From the NCBI GenBank assembly GCA_037693485.1, contig CM075352.1, positions 22,812,001-22,876,000 on the forward strand: a stretch of DNA of 64,000 nt. Direction: 5' to 3'. Made by a program: the position numbers and the translations under genes. Source of the DNA: Kitagawia praeruptora. Taxonomy: Eukaryota > Streptophyta > Magnoliopsida > Apiales > Apiaceae. Under the pieces are notes generated by a model that saw only the letters and a list, made by a program, of their open reading frames with translations, was not told where the DNA came from and searched no databases. Shown here piece by piece: positions 11,207 to 23,710 of this stretch (within the stretch, counting starts at the first letter, position 1; each line of letters starts with the position of its first letter).

Positions 11207-14200
11207 TGTGACAGCCCCAAATCCGGGGTCATGAATCTGGGCCATCACGGACCAACTTCCATTCAAAATCAATATCTCTTGGGATTTTTTTTTTTTATAA
11301 TTAATAATTATGCAAATGACCCCACAGTAATACACACACACACACCAGTCATATGCTCAGAGAACAACATTCATCATAATAAGAGTTTAGAATTTAAAAA
11401 GTTATTACAACCCAGAATCATACTTCAGTACATTGTTGAGTGATGCTTCTACAAGAAGCATTTCAACAACCAAATTTATTACAATCTTTCAAACTTACAC
11501 ACTTAATATACATAAGCCCACTAAACCCCTTGCGATGGTCATCTACCTCGGGGATTGATGCTAACGAGCTCTCAGAAGGTCGCCTTTCCCTTACCCTCTT
11601 GCGGGGCGTTCTGCGTAGTATGGGCATACCTAGCTGTATATAGATAAGTAGCAAGAGTGAGCTATAATAGCTCAGCAAGATAATATTGAAAACTAAAATT
11701 TAAAATGTAACCAAGTATAAATGTATATACATATGTAAGCAGTAACCAAATCATAAACTTTAAGGAAGAATAAAACTCTTATTTAATAATACATCATCCA
11801 CTTACTATTATAAGAAAGAAATCTAAGGTAATACAGTATCAGTTTCTCTTCTTAAATATTATAACAACCAATATACCCTTTTAGTGTAATATTTTAAAAT
11901 AACATAAATACTTGAATAAATCCCTCACTATCATCTTCTCATTTCCCTCCGGTACAGTAATTTTATAAATTAATATAAAATCAGTTTCTCTTCATCTATA
12001 TCAATAATTCCATCTTTCATATCATTTTCCCTTTCCAGTATATCAATCTGACTTTATCATTTATTCTTTATTCACATATTGTAGGGGTTTTCACTGTTGC
12101 CGAATACGTGAGGCACGATGATCAGTCGCCCTCCGTATCCGTCCATTTTTACTACCGGTAGAAGGAGGAAGGTCTACCACTACATCCCCCTGGAGGAAGG
12201 TCTACCACTACATCCTCCTTCGGCAACTCTTGGGCCGATTTAAAATATTGATTGCTGGACTGTGCAGCACACAGCCTCTTACGCTTTTTATTGATTGATT
12301 GCTGGACTGTGCAGCACACAGCCTCTTACGCTTTTTATTGCTATCCCCCTTTTTATAAGATCATTATTCAATTTATCAACACCATTTCACATTTCCATAT
12401 GTCATTCACTTATCTCATTTCCATTCTCGCACATTACTTCTATAAAATATATGTATATAACATACACTAAAAAGAATGTTTATAATATAGCATTATAAAC
12501 CATATAACCCTAGATAACAACTGATACCATTCTCTTTCATATCTCTTTTACCCTAGAGCATATTCGCTCCATTCGTAGTCATCTCTATATTCATATTTCA
12601 GAAAACATATTCATCCCTCTTTAACTTCCCACAATCAAGAAAATATATTCTTTGCAATATAGCAACAAAAGCATCACATATACATAAATATATGTCATGA
12701 TATCATTATTATTCCGAAGATAAATAATTTTTAAAGTAGGGATAGAAGGATCTTGCCTCGATTTCTGTATCCTGACAGTAGGGCTGGTTCCTCCTCCGGA
12801 ATTTCTATAAACACAAAAGGACCGTCATTAGAACACTACATCTCTTACTCACTATCCTCTTGTATAACAAAACCCTTTACACTTCAACATATGTTTAATG
12901 TGTTATTATTATCCCAAAGGTTCAAGAACTTAACCATTTATAAGCTCATTCGAAGTTTCAGGGGTTTTTACCATTTCCCCTAACAACCACACTCGACTGT
13001 AAAATTTCTTATAAATTTTTGAATTCGAATTTTAATGCAAGGTCAACTGGTATTAGTTCTTTGACCACACTACTACCATATCCCAAAATTTCGTGGCTTT
13101 TAAACATGTTAAAGTATGGTAACTATAACCTCAAATTTGGTACAATTACGATTTCTCGACTTTCGAACGTCTTTCACTAAAACTGACTTTTCTCCTAAAC
13201 CGTACGTCAGATTTTAACGCACCTTATATCAAAACGATCTATGAACTAAGCTCTATCATTTCATGGTCACTAAGTGTGCTAGACAGTAAGGTACCGTACT
13301 GCATTGGTGTCCAAAAACAGGGCAGTTTGTAGTTCTAACGAAAATCGGACATTATAACGGCTATATTTTCTTACTTTCCAAAATCAAACTCCTCCAAATC
13401 AATCATCCACCTTATACACCATCACATATACCATGTGGTCATCATACCAACCATGGATTTCCAAGTCCACAACACAATTCTCATATCAAATCCAACCATT
13501 TATAACACATATTCATCATAAACTTTACATTAACAACACTTAACTACTAATCACTTCAATATCTACCATAAATACAAAAGGGCAAGGGTTGTTATACCTC
13601 TTTGAAGCTTGAAGAACACTTAATAATCCTTAATAATCCTTGTACACACCTTGAACAACCTTGAATTAGCTTGGATTAACTAAAGGAGCCATAAAAACAA
13701 AGTTAAAGATTCGAAGTTACTGTTCACTCAGCTGAAAGAATCGCAAAAACGAAGGTCTTACCTACGTTTTCTGGAGGAGGCTTCTAAATGAAAGTTGTAG
13801 AGCATCTCATGGGCTTTCCAAAAAGCTATAGAACGCAAAATTTGGCTAAGAAACGAAGAAGTTATGGCTGTTTTACTGACCTGCTGCTGTTTTGGCCGAA
13901 AATTGTGATAATGGAAGGGGGAGAGGTTTCTTTTGATTTCTTTTATCTCATCTCATCTTAATCTTGTTTAATCTAGCTTGTCTTGTAAGCCTTGAAAGAT
14001 ATTTGTGATTAAAACCAAGCAAAAGTACTAATTTGCCCTTAAAACTAGTTAGTGGAAAGTGATGTCATTCTGATGATCCAATAAATCCCATTTTGATTTT
14101 CTAAGTATAATGCTAATGATCTTGGTAAGTAAAAATGTGGTATGCATCCTTGTTATATTACTAATCTTGGTTGCTTGGTTTCCATACTCGTCTAATTGTG

Positions 14201-14585
14201 ATCCGTTTCGAATATACCTCATTGTCTCAGTGGTTTTCGAAATCATTTACAAATCCAATTTCCTTTGGTATTCTCTTAACTTATTTATCCCTTGGTTTAA
14301 CCTAATTCTTCTAATTCCTCAATATATGATTCCTTTAATAGTTACATGCTCCTTAATATCCAATAGAAGCACTTTGGAAGTCAAAATCCTCAAAAATCCA
14401 TATTTAGGAATTTCTGAAATCCATCGTCATTTTGAGTCACTTAATTTCAATGTACGACACTAATATGGTTTCTGTTTATTCATTTTATGTTTCCATTATA
14501 GAGTACCTATATACCATTTCTCTAAATCCTCGAAATTTACTATTCATGTGATCACTGTAGCATTACTGAAATTAGGGTTATTACA
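11207..14585 (-). repeat. 3' LTR of the LARD-like element (3379 bp)
   Basis: By element orientation this is the 3' LTR. Compared with the other LTR I see one base change (A at 11696 against G at 17557) and two microsatellite length changes (a T run near 11285 and a CA run near 11335), which together explain the 4-bp length difference. It contains a 47-bp tandem duplication at 12247-12340 and a smaller one at about 12164-12217 (GGAGGAAGGTCTACCACTAC). It holds no real gene. Confidence 0.93.
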
Positions 14586-14598
14586 TCCTTCCCCCCTT
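14586..14598 (-). other. Polypurine tract of the LARD-like element
   Basis: Directly inside the left LTR the minus strand reads AAGGGGGGAAGGA immediately before TGTAATAACC. A purine run at this place primes plus-strand DNA synthesis in LTR retrotransposons. Confidence 0.85.
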
Positions 14599-17057
14599 AA
14601 AAGGATTCCGTCCCGGAATCACGTCAGAATTGTCCATAGATACCTTTTCATCTACACCTTATAACTTCTATATCACTTTCTCCATCCTTTTTCCTTCATA
14701 ATATCTCTATCTTGTTTGCGCAAAATTACACCAACATAAACTTGCTTGTCATTCATCAACATCCCTCTTTTAGTTATGGTTATTGGCCACCACATTGGCC
14801 TCTCCTGAATGGTAGTGTATCTCATTTATGGTTTATCCCTATGTTGATCTCTATCATGACATAAAATATACATTCTTCAATCTTATTATATCTTGTATCT
14901 GTAAAATTTTCCAGAAATCCGGCTCGAATAAAATTCCTTGAAACAATTGTAAGAAAATACTCCCTATAATATATATTTCCTGTTCGTATCTAAGCAAGTC
15001 TATGGTTTTCCCCCAAAATATTATTATTCTCCTTTTCATAGAATTTCTAGCCCCTAACAGATACTGATTTTCCTTATCTAGATTATCAACCTACCTATAC
15101 CATTCATTGACCACATTGATTCCTAACCAAACATTTACAATTAAGAGGTTAAATTAGCGCGTACCTGCAATTTCCTCCGGATACTATATCCTATATGTCC
15201 ATTGTTCAATCACTATACGCTCTTTACACCTTGTTGATCCACCTTAGTTCCTTCATGATATACATTATACATGAGTGAAGTTGTCAAGGCCTGTTCTAGA
15301 TTTCTTTTGGATTAATCCTTTGAATACTTAACATCTTTAATCTCTCTTTGCTACTCAGGGTATTAGTCACAATATTGGCCTTCTCCACTAATAGTTATTG
15401 CACCTCGAAATCCTTCATATTCTTTTATCTCACTAGTCCTCAAATATACCCATTTCTTCTCACGAAATTCCTTTCTCTTTTATATCGAAACGCTTCTAGC
15501 TCTAATTATCTCTTATTGAAATTTCCCTTGAAATTTCTAGTTTCCTCGTATAATCACGTATACCCTAAACCTTACTTCCATTATTCCATCCATTAAGGAA
15601 ATCTTCTATATCCAAAACAATTAATAGAATTTAAGAGACTTTGAATTGAAACGAACCCAGAAACAAGCAAGGGTCCCACAATAATTTATAAAATAAGAGT
15701 TTTAAATAACCTTTATTCGAAACAAAAGAATATTTGAGAAATCAATATAATGGAAGAACCCGTACGTCACACAAGTGAGGGCGTCCCCTCTGACTTTCAA
15801 TCACACAGACAGATCGTCCTTGTGTATACATATAGAGCTGTTCCTCTTAGTTGGAGTAAGAAATATAGAGGGAAATTTAAATCACAATGATAAATACCAT
15901 CTTCCGAAAATAATCTTAGAGGAATATTTTGACTAATACAATTTTGAAACACATTTCAAAGGTACCAGAAAATTTTGAAAAGATACCGACCCTTAATGAA
16001 TAAGAGGTGCCAGATCACAACTGGATTTACCCACAGTAGAGGAAAATTTGAAACTCAATAACATAATTTAGCAGGGATTTAGAAAATTTAAGAATAGGTA
16101 CCGTTAATAGCCTCCACCCAATTTAAAATCCCAAGTAATGGAAGGTTTTTCTCAAATACCATATATATCTAAGTCTGCGTACTCTCCAAAATTTCTTAAA
16201 TTTGGCACTTATCCTTTAACCTTAACTATCGTCTTATATTCCCCGTTATCGTCATTTACCTAGTCTTGACTTAGCTCGATACTTTCTGCCTTTATCCATA
16301 ATAGAACACAACCTTCTAATCGATATACTTACGTAATATTGATCGCCTTGGCCTAACACTGCTCCGGTATCAAGGACCCTTCAAACTATACTCCTAAATT
16401 GTATATTCTAACATACCTTGTATACTCACGAGGTTATCTAACATACACCTCCTGACACATCAACTATCCCCTTTCTCATATCGATCCCGTGTGCTACATA
16501 AACTTAACACTTTCGGCATAATAACCTTTTCATTTAAGTCAATCTTGGAATGTCTCAGTCTGTCTTGGTCCTTAAGGTATATCTTGACTTTACCGACCAA
16601 CCTCAGTTTCACCCTTTCACCTCCACAAACAATCAGTGTCTATTCACCAATCTACTTACTCTATTACCTCAAACTCCCTCATTTTCCTTTACATTTACCC
16701 TAGTATTACGTTTAGGCGGCATGATTCTGTACATAACAATATTCTCCATTATTTACCCAAATTTAGGGCACACTATACATTATTCCATATTCAATAATTA
16801 TATCACCGATTAACACATTTATATATATATATCCCTAGCTACTCACGAACATAACTCGACTCACTCATTTCCTCTCACTATAATAAAACATAACCTTTAT
16901 AAACCCTTATTAGTAAAAATCTATAAAATTATAATCACTACTTAGAATAAACGCTTCGTTCGATAAACCCCCCTTAAACTCGATGTGAGTTCACAATTTA
17001 TATTATTACTGATATATTTATTATTATCACTATTGTTCCTGAGCATTATGACTCTTA

Positions 17058-17069
17058 GCTCTGATACCA
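17058..17069 (-). other. Primer-binding site (initiator Met-tRNA type)
   Basis: The minus strand reads TGGTATCAGAGC, the usual plant primer-binding site complementary to the 3' end of initiator methionine tRNA. It sits 2 nt inside the right LTR. This fixes the orientation of the element. Confidence 0.92.
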
Positions 17070-17071
17070 AC

Positions 17072-20000
17072 TGTGACAGCCCCAAATCCGGGGTCATGAA
17101 TCTGGGCCATCACGGACCAACTTCCATTCAAAATCAATATCTCTTGGGATTTTTTTTTTATAATTAATAATTATGCAAATGACCCCACAGTAATACACAC
17201 ACACACCAGTCATATGCTCAGAGAACAACATTCATCATAATAAGAGTTTAGAATTTAAAAAGTTATTACAACCCAGAATCATACTTCAGTACATTGTTGA
17301 GTGATGCTTCTACAAGAAGCATTTCAACAACCAAATTTATTACAATCTTTCAAACTTACACACTTAATATACATAAGCCCACTAAACCCCTTGCGATGGT
17401 CATCTACCTCGGGGATTGATGCTAACGAGCTCTCAGAAGGTCGCCTTTCCCTTACCCTCTTGCGGGGCGTTCTGCGTAGTATGGGCATACCTAGCTGTAT
17501 ATAGATAAGTAGCAAGAGTGAGCTATAATAGCTCAGCAAGATAATATTGAAAACTAGAATTTAAAATGTAACCAAGTATAAATGTATATACATATGTAAG
17601 CAGTAACCAAATCATAAACTTTAAGGAAGAATAAAACTCTTATTTAATAATACATCATCCACTTACTATTATAAGAAAGAAATCTAAGGTAATACAGTAT
17701 CAGTTTCTCTTCTTAAATATTATAACAACCAATATACCCTTTTAGTGTAATATTTTAAAATAACATAAATACTTGAATAAATCCCTCACTATCATCTTCT
17801 CATTTCCCTCCGGTACAGTAATTTTATAAATTAATATAAAATCAGTTTCTCTTCATCTATATCAATAATTCCATCTTTCATATCATTTTCCCTTTCCAGT
17901 ATATCAATCTGACTTTATCATTTATTCTTTATTCACATATTGTAGGGGTTTTCACTGTTGCCGAATACGTGAGGCACGATGATCAGTCGCCCTCCGTATC
18001 CGTCCATTTTTACTACCGGTAGAAGGAGGAAGGTCTACCACTACATCCCCCTGGAGGAAGGTCTACCACTACATCCTCCTTCGGCAACTCTTGGGCCGAT
18101 TTAAAATATTGATTGCTGGACTGTGCAGCACACAGCCTCTTACGCTTTTTATTGATTGATTGCTGGACTGTGCAGCACACAGCCTCTTACGCTTTTTATT
18201 GCTATCCCCCTTTTTATAAGATCATTATTCAATTTATCAACACCATTTCACATTTCCATATGTCATTCACTTATCTCATTTCCATTCTCGCACATTACTT
18301 CTATAAAATATATGTATATAACATACACTAAAAAGAATGTTTATAATATAGCATTATAAACCATATAACCCTAGATAACAACTGATACCATTCTCTTTCA
18401 TATCTCTTTTACCCTAGAGCATATTCGCTCCATTCGTAGTCATCTCTATATTCATATTTCAGAAAACATATTCATCCCTCTTTAACTTCCCACAATCAAG
18501 AAAATATATTCTTTGCAATATAGCAACAAAAGCATCACATATACATAAATATATGTCATGATATCATTATTATTCCGAAGATAAATAATTTTTAAAGTAG
18601 GGATAGAAGGATCTTGCCTCGATTTCTGTATCCTGACAGTAGGGCTGGTTCCTCCTCCGGAATTTCTATAAACACAAAAGGACCGTCATTAGAACACTAC
18701 ATCTCTTACTCACTATCCTCTTGTATAACAAAACCCTTTACACTTCAACATATGTTTAATGTGTTATTATTATCCCAAAGGTTCAAGAACTTAACCATTT
18801 ATAAGCTCATTCGAAGTTTCAGGGGTTTTTACCATTTCCCCTAACAACCACACTCGACTGTAAAATTTCTTATAAATTTTTGAATTCGAATTTTAATGCA
18901 AGGTCAACTGGTATTAGTTCTTTGACCACACTACTACCATATCCCAAAATTTCGTGGCTTTTAAACATGTTAAAGTATGGTAACTATAACCTCAAATTTG
19001 GTACAATTACGATTTCTCGACTTTCGAACGTCTTTCACTAAAACTGACTTTTCTCCTAAACCGTACGTCAGATTTTAACGCACCTTATATCAAAACGATC
19101 TATGAACTAAGCTCTATCATTTCATGGTCACTAAGTGTGCTAGACAGTAAGGTACCGTACTGCATTGGTGTCCAAAAACAGGGCAGTTTGTAGTTCTAAC
19201 GAAAATCGGACATTATAACGGCTATATTTTCTTACTTTCCAAAATCAAACTCCTCCAAATCAATCATCCACCTTATACACCATCACATATACCATGTGGT
19301 CATCATACCAACCATGGATTTCCAAGTCCACAACACAATTCTCATATCAAATCCAACCATTTATAACACATATTCATCATAAACTTTACATTAACAACAC
19401 TTAACTACTAATCACTTCAATATCTACCATAAATACAAAAGGGCAAGGGTTGTTATACCTCTTTGAAGCTTGAAGAACACTTAATAATCCTTAATAATCC
19501 TTGTACACACCTTGAACAACCTTGAATTAGCTTGGATTAACTAAAGGAGCCATAAAAACAAAGTTAAAGATTCGAAGTTACTGTTCACTCAGCTGAAAGA
19601 ATCGCAAAAACGAAGGTCTTACCTACGTTTTCTGGAGGAGGCTTCTAAATGAAAGTTGTAGAGCATCTCATGGGCTTTCCAAAAAGCTATAGAACGCAAA
19701 ATTTGGCTAAGAAACGAAGAAGTTATGGCTGTTTTACTGACCTGCTGCTGTTTTGGCCGAAAATTGTGATAATGGAAGGGGGAGAGGTTTCTTTTGATTT
19801 CTTTTATCTCATCTCATCTTAATCTTGTTTAATCTAGCTTGTCTTGTAAGCCTTGAAAGATATTTGTGATTAAAACCAAGCAAAAGTACTAATTTGCCCT
19901 TAAAACTAGTTAGTGGAAAGTGATGTCATTCTGATGATCCAATAAATCCCATTTTGATTTTCTAAGTATAATGCTAATGATCTTGGTAAGTAAAAATGTG

Positions 20001-20446
20001 GTATGCATCCTTGTTATATTACTAATCTTGGTTGCTTGGTTTCCATACTCGTCTAATTGTGATCCGTTTCGAATATACCTCATTGTCTCAGTGGTTTTCG
20101 AAATCATTTACAAATCCAATTTCCTTTGGTATTCTCTTAACTTATTTATCCCTTGGTTTAACCTAATTCTTCTAATTCCTCAATATATGATTCCTTTAAT
20201 AGTTACATGCTCCTTAATATCCAATAGAAGCACTTTGGAAGTCAAAATCCTCAAAAATCCATATTTAGGAATTTCTGAAATCCATCGTCATTTTGAGTCA
20301 CTTAATTTCAATGTACGACACTAATATGGTTTCTGTTTATTCATTTTATGTTTCCATTATAGAGTACCTATATACCATTTCTCTAAATCCTCGAAATTTA
20401 CTATTCATGTGATCACTGTAGCATTACTGAAATTAGGGTTATTACA
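17072..20446 (-). repeat. 5' LTR of the LARD-like element (3375 bp)
   Basis: By element orientation this is the 5' LTR. It starts TGTGACAG and ends TTATTACA on the plus strand and is followed by TCCAT. The offset to the other LTR is a constant 5861 bp after the first 140 bp, showing there are no further indels. The 47-bp tandem duplication is present here too (18108-18201). Confidence 0.93.
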
Positions 20447-20451
20447 TCCAT

Positions 20452-20619
20452 AACTTATTTTTAAAATTTTCTTTTTTTGTATAAAAATAGGATTGTTCTA
20501 TTTTTATATATAAAAAGAAAATTGTAAAAATAAATTATGGAACTATACTTTATATGCACCTTAAAATGCGTGCCAGACAGTCTTAAAACAATGTAAAGAA
20601 TCTAATGGGACAGAGGGAG
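20452..20619. mobile_element. Stowaway MITE, right part
   Basis: This is the continuation of 11124-11206 after the LTR insertion. It includes the complement of the left arm (AAAATGCGTGCCAGACAG) and ends GGGACAGAGGGAG followed by TA. Confidence 0.92.
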
Positions 20620-20621
20620 TA

Positions 20622-21120
20622 ATAATTAAGGAGGCTGCATGAAAGTTGTAAATGTAAATCGGGAATGAGAAATGAGAAATGAGAATTGAGAATATGAGAA
20701 CAGGAATTAATGAAAATATGAATGATTATATAGAATCTCTTGATTTAACATATGAGACGTGCTAATTGGATCTTGCTAGAATATAATATAAGATCCAGTT
20801 GGGTGTTCTTCCGATTAGATGAGTTTTGGTTGAATAGTTAACAACCTTCAAATATTGCTAATGTGATCATCTAATATTAATATAGAAATGAGAAAAATAT
20901 TAAAGTTGGTAATATGACATAAATTTTAGAATTTTTATATGCACTTTAATTATTTTGGGAATTTGTCAAATTTTGGTAACCAAGAAGCAACTTCACTTCT
21001 TCAATAGGTGGGTAACCAAGGGTGTCATGTCTTGGCAAATTTCTTGGCATTTCCTATTGGAAATGCTCTTAGTACAAAGATCCTAAATCCAAAGATTGTT
21101 GGGTGATCGAGATTGGAGTA
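20622..21120. other. Intergenic DNA, no gene
   Basis: AT-rich sequence with a short GAGAAATGAGAA purine stretch near 20660-20700. A lone Tourist-like end (GGAAATGCTCTTA) lies at 21060-21072 without a recognisable partner. Confidence 0.4.
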
Positions 21121-21765
21121 CATGTCGGTCCAGATTTTTTCTTTGTTTGGTAGGTTTTGTTTTTTTGGTTTGGATCGAACTTTATTTCGATTCGGTTCGG
21201 TTTTCACACAAATAATTTCGGTTAGAACCGAACCGACCGAATTATATAAATAAAAATATATATATATATATATATATTTATTTAAATTTATAATAATAAT
21301 AATATATGTAATAAATAACATAATATATCAAATATATGTATACCGGACAGTCTGGACTTGGCTATATCAACCATCTTTAAAAGCAAATTCAAAAAGTTGT
21401 CCCGAAGTAATAGCAGTAAAGTTGCTGAATACAGAACCAATGCAAAAATCGAAGACGATGGACCCTGGCAAGGCTACTATTTTAGCTCTTGGCCAACTTG
21501 TAATGCAAGTGTTTCTTGTTGATGGATACCTCAGAAACATCAACTGTGATTATCCAGTACTCTTAGCAACAAGCAGGATCGTAGCCTCGTAGGAGTGTAC
21601 CGGACACGTTTGAAAAATTTTGGTTTTTATGATCGAACCGAATTATTTCGGATGGGATCTGATTCGGTTCCTAAAATATATTTGATTCAATTCAATTCTA
21701 AAAAAAAATAAAAATTCAATTTTTGGTTCTTTTAATTCGGTCTAGTTCTGGACCAAATTGATCCA
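21121..21765. repeat. Degenerate GGTTCGGTT-type repeat with a captured gene fragment
   Basis: Both flanks of this region carry words of the GGTTCGG/CCGAACC type: GATTCGGTTCGGTT and GAACCGAACCGACCGAATTA on the left, and GATCGAACCGAATTATTTCGG on the right. The outer words GGTCCAGA (about 21127) and TCTGGACC (about 21747) are inverted copies. A TA microsatellite (about 21258-21278) lies between. The structure suggests a decayed DNA transposon, and a gene fragment sits inside it. Confidence 0.5.
21350..21597 (+). pseudogene. Type III polyketide synthase fragment (LAP5/LAP6-like N-terminus)
   Basis: In the frame starting at 21422 the translation includes GKATILALG, then QLVMQVFLVDGYLRN and INCDYP, before a stop at 21590-21592. 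From memory this matches the N-terminal region of plant anther-type chalcone-synthase-like enzymes (LAP5/PKSB, LAP6/PKSA), with about five codons missing after ALG. The enzyme's catalytic Cys, His and Asn regions are absent, so it cannot be functional. The segment is bounded by direct repeats TACCGGACA at 21341-21349 and 21598-21606. Those repeats look like a 9-bp target duplication or repair footprint. Confidence 0.7.
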
Positions 21766-21779
21766 ATGCTCAGTAACTA

Positions 21780-21956
21780 TAGTTAAACCTCGATTAATTA
21801 ATATTCGATAAAGTAATAACCTCGCTTTAAGTAATAAATTTTGTCTGTTCCAACTTGGGCCAGTGTTGTAAAGTAATATTCTCGCTAAAAGCATAAGATA
21901 ATAAAAAATTAGAAAACTATTAAGGGCCCAAGTAATATGTAAAGTAATAATTTCAG

Positions 21957-21994
<38 letters not shown>

Positions 21995-22548
21995 TGAGTT
22001 ACAAAATTTAATTCTTTTTAAAATATGAATTTATAGTAGATTGTTTCTTCTTTCCACCAAAGCCAAAATTAACCTCATCCTTGACTTTATGTAAAGCATA
22101 TATAACTCCTCGTATGTTTTGCTCGTGTTGTAACAAGTAATTGTTCAAAGTGTTGATGAAATTCTATAATGTAAATATTATCATTTAATATTATGTTGTA
22201 TGTTATTTATATTTTAGAATTACAGTAAACTTTAGATGATTGAGTTTCCATTCGATGTACACAATACATGTTACATGTATCTGGTGCAATTTTTTATATG
22301 CATGAATCTAGTTTTTAGATATAATTAATTATAACAAAAGTAATTTTAGATCAAATACATTGCATGTGATTGATTCTTGTTTTTAAGCATAAAGTATTGT
22401 TATACATAAACATAAAAATTTTGTAAAGTAATAAAATATTACTTTATCGATAAAGTAATACAATATAATTATATCGATAAAATAATAAATTCGATAAAGT
22501 AATATTTTTTCTCAATCCCAAAAGTATTATTTTAAAGAGATTTAACTG
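21780..22548. mobile_element. Pogo/Emigrant-like MITE (about 770 bp)
   Basis: The ends are inverted copies (TAGTTAAACCTC on the left, complement of GAGATTTAACTG on the right) and are flanked by TA. The interior repeats GATAAAGTAATA words on both arms. The ends resemble the CAGTAAAACCTC ends of the Emigrant/Lemi1 group. There is an AT microsatellite at about 21961-21986. No transposase is present. Confidence 0.7.
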
Positions 22549-22595
22549 TAGTGTCTATTTGACACTAGCTAGTATGACAATTTGAATAGGTAGTA

Positions 22596-22854
22596 CTCCC
22601 TCCGTCCCTTTTTGTTCTTCTCATTTGAAATGTTGGGACTGTTCATAACATGAGACAAATTACTAATTTACGTCTATTCTATAAGACCAAATATAGTCAT
22701 GAGTGATCTTGTTAGATTCGTATTTATGAGTATTTTAATACAGTGAAGTTTTTAAATTTAAAACTAATACAAAATTAAATATATTAACGATTAAAAGTGT
22801 GTGTTGGCAAACGTGTCCAAGGGAAATGGGAAAAGTTTTTAGGGATAGAGGGAG
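22596..22854. mobile_element. Stowaway MITE (259 bp)
   Basis: Ends CTCCCTCCGTCCCTTT and AGGGATAGAGGGAG are inverted, with TA on both sides (22594-22595 and 22855-22856). Confidence 0.92.
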
Positions 22855-22856
22855 TA

Positions 22857-23231
22857 ATTCTTAATAAGGTGAGTTAAGGATTGCCGGTTTGAATAGGTAA
22901 GAGTAATGGTTAACAAGGTGAGTTAATTGTAATATTATTTTGTATTTTAAACTCATGAAACTACGACACATGTACACGCATAAGCATCAGACGCCTACAT
23001 TACATAAGCATCTCCAGCCACCAGGCCTGCATAAGCATCTCCAATGCCACTTTACTACAAAGGAAAGCTGGGCCTGTGACTATGTAGAAATCCCAACCAG
23101 CAGACACTATTGAAGGATCGATTACAAACAGCAAACAGTAATGGAACTAGTTGTGACTGTGAGAATACAATATGGCTCCGTAAAGAAAATATTAATACCG
23201 TATGGCGTATACATACCACAATCTAGTAGCA
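22857..23231. other. Intergenic DNA, no gene
   Basis: No gene or clear element. A short imperfect repeat (CATAAGCATCTCCA near 23001 and 23028) is present. Confidence 0.35.
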
Positions 23232-23710
23232 TCTATACTATACTATAATAGCAAAAAGGGGTATAATTTGTAGTTGGTTACCCCTTCTTTTTGGTTATCC
23301 TTTTTTTTGTTATCCCACAATAAAAAAAATTTAAAAAAAAACAATAAAAAAAAACATCAATATATAAAAGCGCCGTGTATGTATTGGGATATGTATTGGG
23401 AAATGTTGTCACGAGAGAATCCAGATGTTATGTAATCAGAAGACTACCACCTAGGCACCTAGGTGATACCGCCAAAAAAAAAGAGACGCTTTTTTACACA
23501 TTCAAAATTAAAATTTGTAACATATATTATCGTGTTTATTATTTGTTATAAATAATGTTTTTATATTTAATTTTATATAATTTAATTGTACTATAATAAG
23601 CAAAAAGGGTATAATTTGTAGTTGGTTACCCCTCTTTTTGGTATCCACTTTTTTGGTTATCCCAAATAAAAAAAGAATTTAAAAAAAAAAAAATAAAAAA
23701 AAACATCAAG
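23232..23710. repeat. Pair of approximately 120-bp direct repeats, Helitron-5'-end-like
   Basis: A block starting ACTATAATAGCAAAAAGG, with TATAATTTGTAGTTGGTTACC and ending in A-rich ACATCAA, occurs at 23242-23360 and again at 23590-23708. The first copy is preceded by A|TCTATACTATACT, like the 5' terminus of plant Helitrons. No 3' hairpin was matched to it. Confidence 0.5.

Larger units (their letters stand above)
14586..17071 (-). other. Non-coding interior of the LARD-like element
   Basis: About 2.5 kb between the LTRs. No reading frame on either strand exceeds about 90 codons, and no protease, integrase, RT or CCHC motif was recognised. Near the polypurine tract is the palindrome GATTCCGTCCCGGAATC. 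Confidence 0.8.
11207..20446 (-). mobile_element. Complete non-autonomous LTR retrotransposon (LARD-like)
   Basis: Two direct long terminal repeats of about 3.4 kb (11207-14585 and 17072-20446) flank a 2486-bp interior. The element begins TGTGACAGCCCC and ends TTATTACA on the plus strand and is flanked by the 5-bp duplication TCCAT (11202-11206 and 20447-20451). A primer-binding site lies beside the right LTR and a polypurine tract beside the left LTR, so it is oriented on the minus strand. The interior has no gag or pol reading frame. Size and structure fit a large retrotransposon derivative that needs enzymes from an autonomous relative. The LTR ends resemble plant Gypsy-type LTRs, but lineage is unproven. 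Confidence 0.93.

Noticed and set aside
14110..14463. 117-codon frame, found identically at 19971-20324
   Set aside because: It lies inside both LTRs, has no family resemblance, and is duplicated only because LTRs are duplicated.
11207..20446. A large tandem segmental duplication
   Set aside because: The two copies end in TG/CA borders, flank a primer-binding site and polypurine tract, and the whole has a 5-bp target duplication, so they are LTRs.
21025..21321. 98-codon minus-strand frame
   Set aside because: It is made from TA microsatellite and GGTTCGG-type repeats and resembles no protein.
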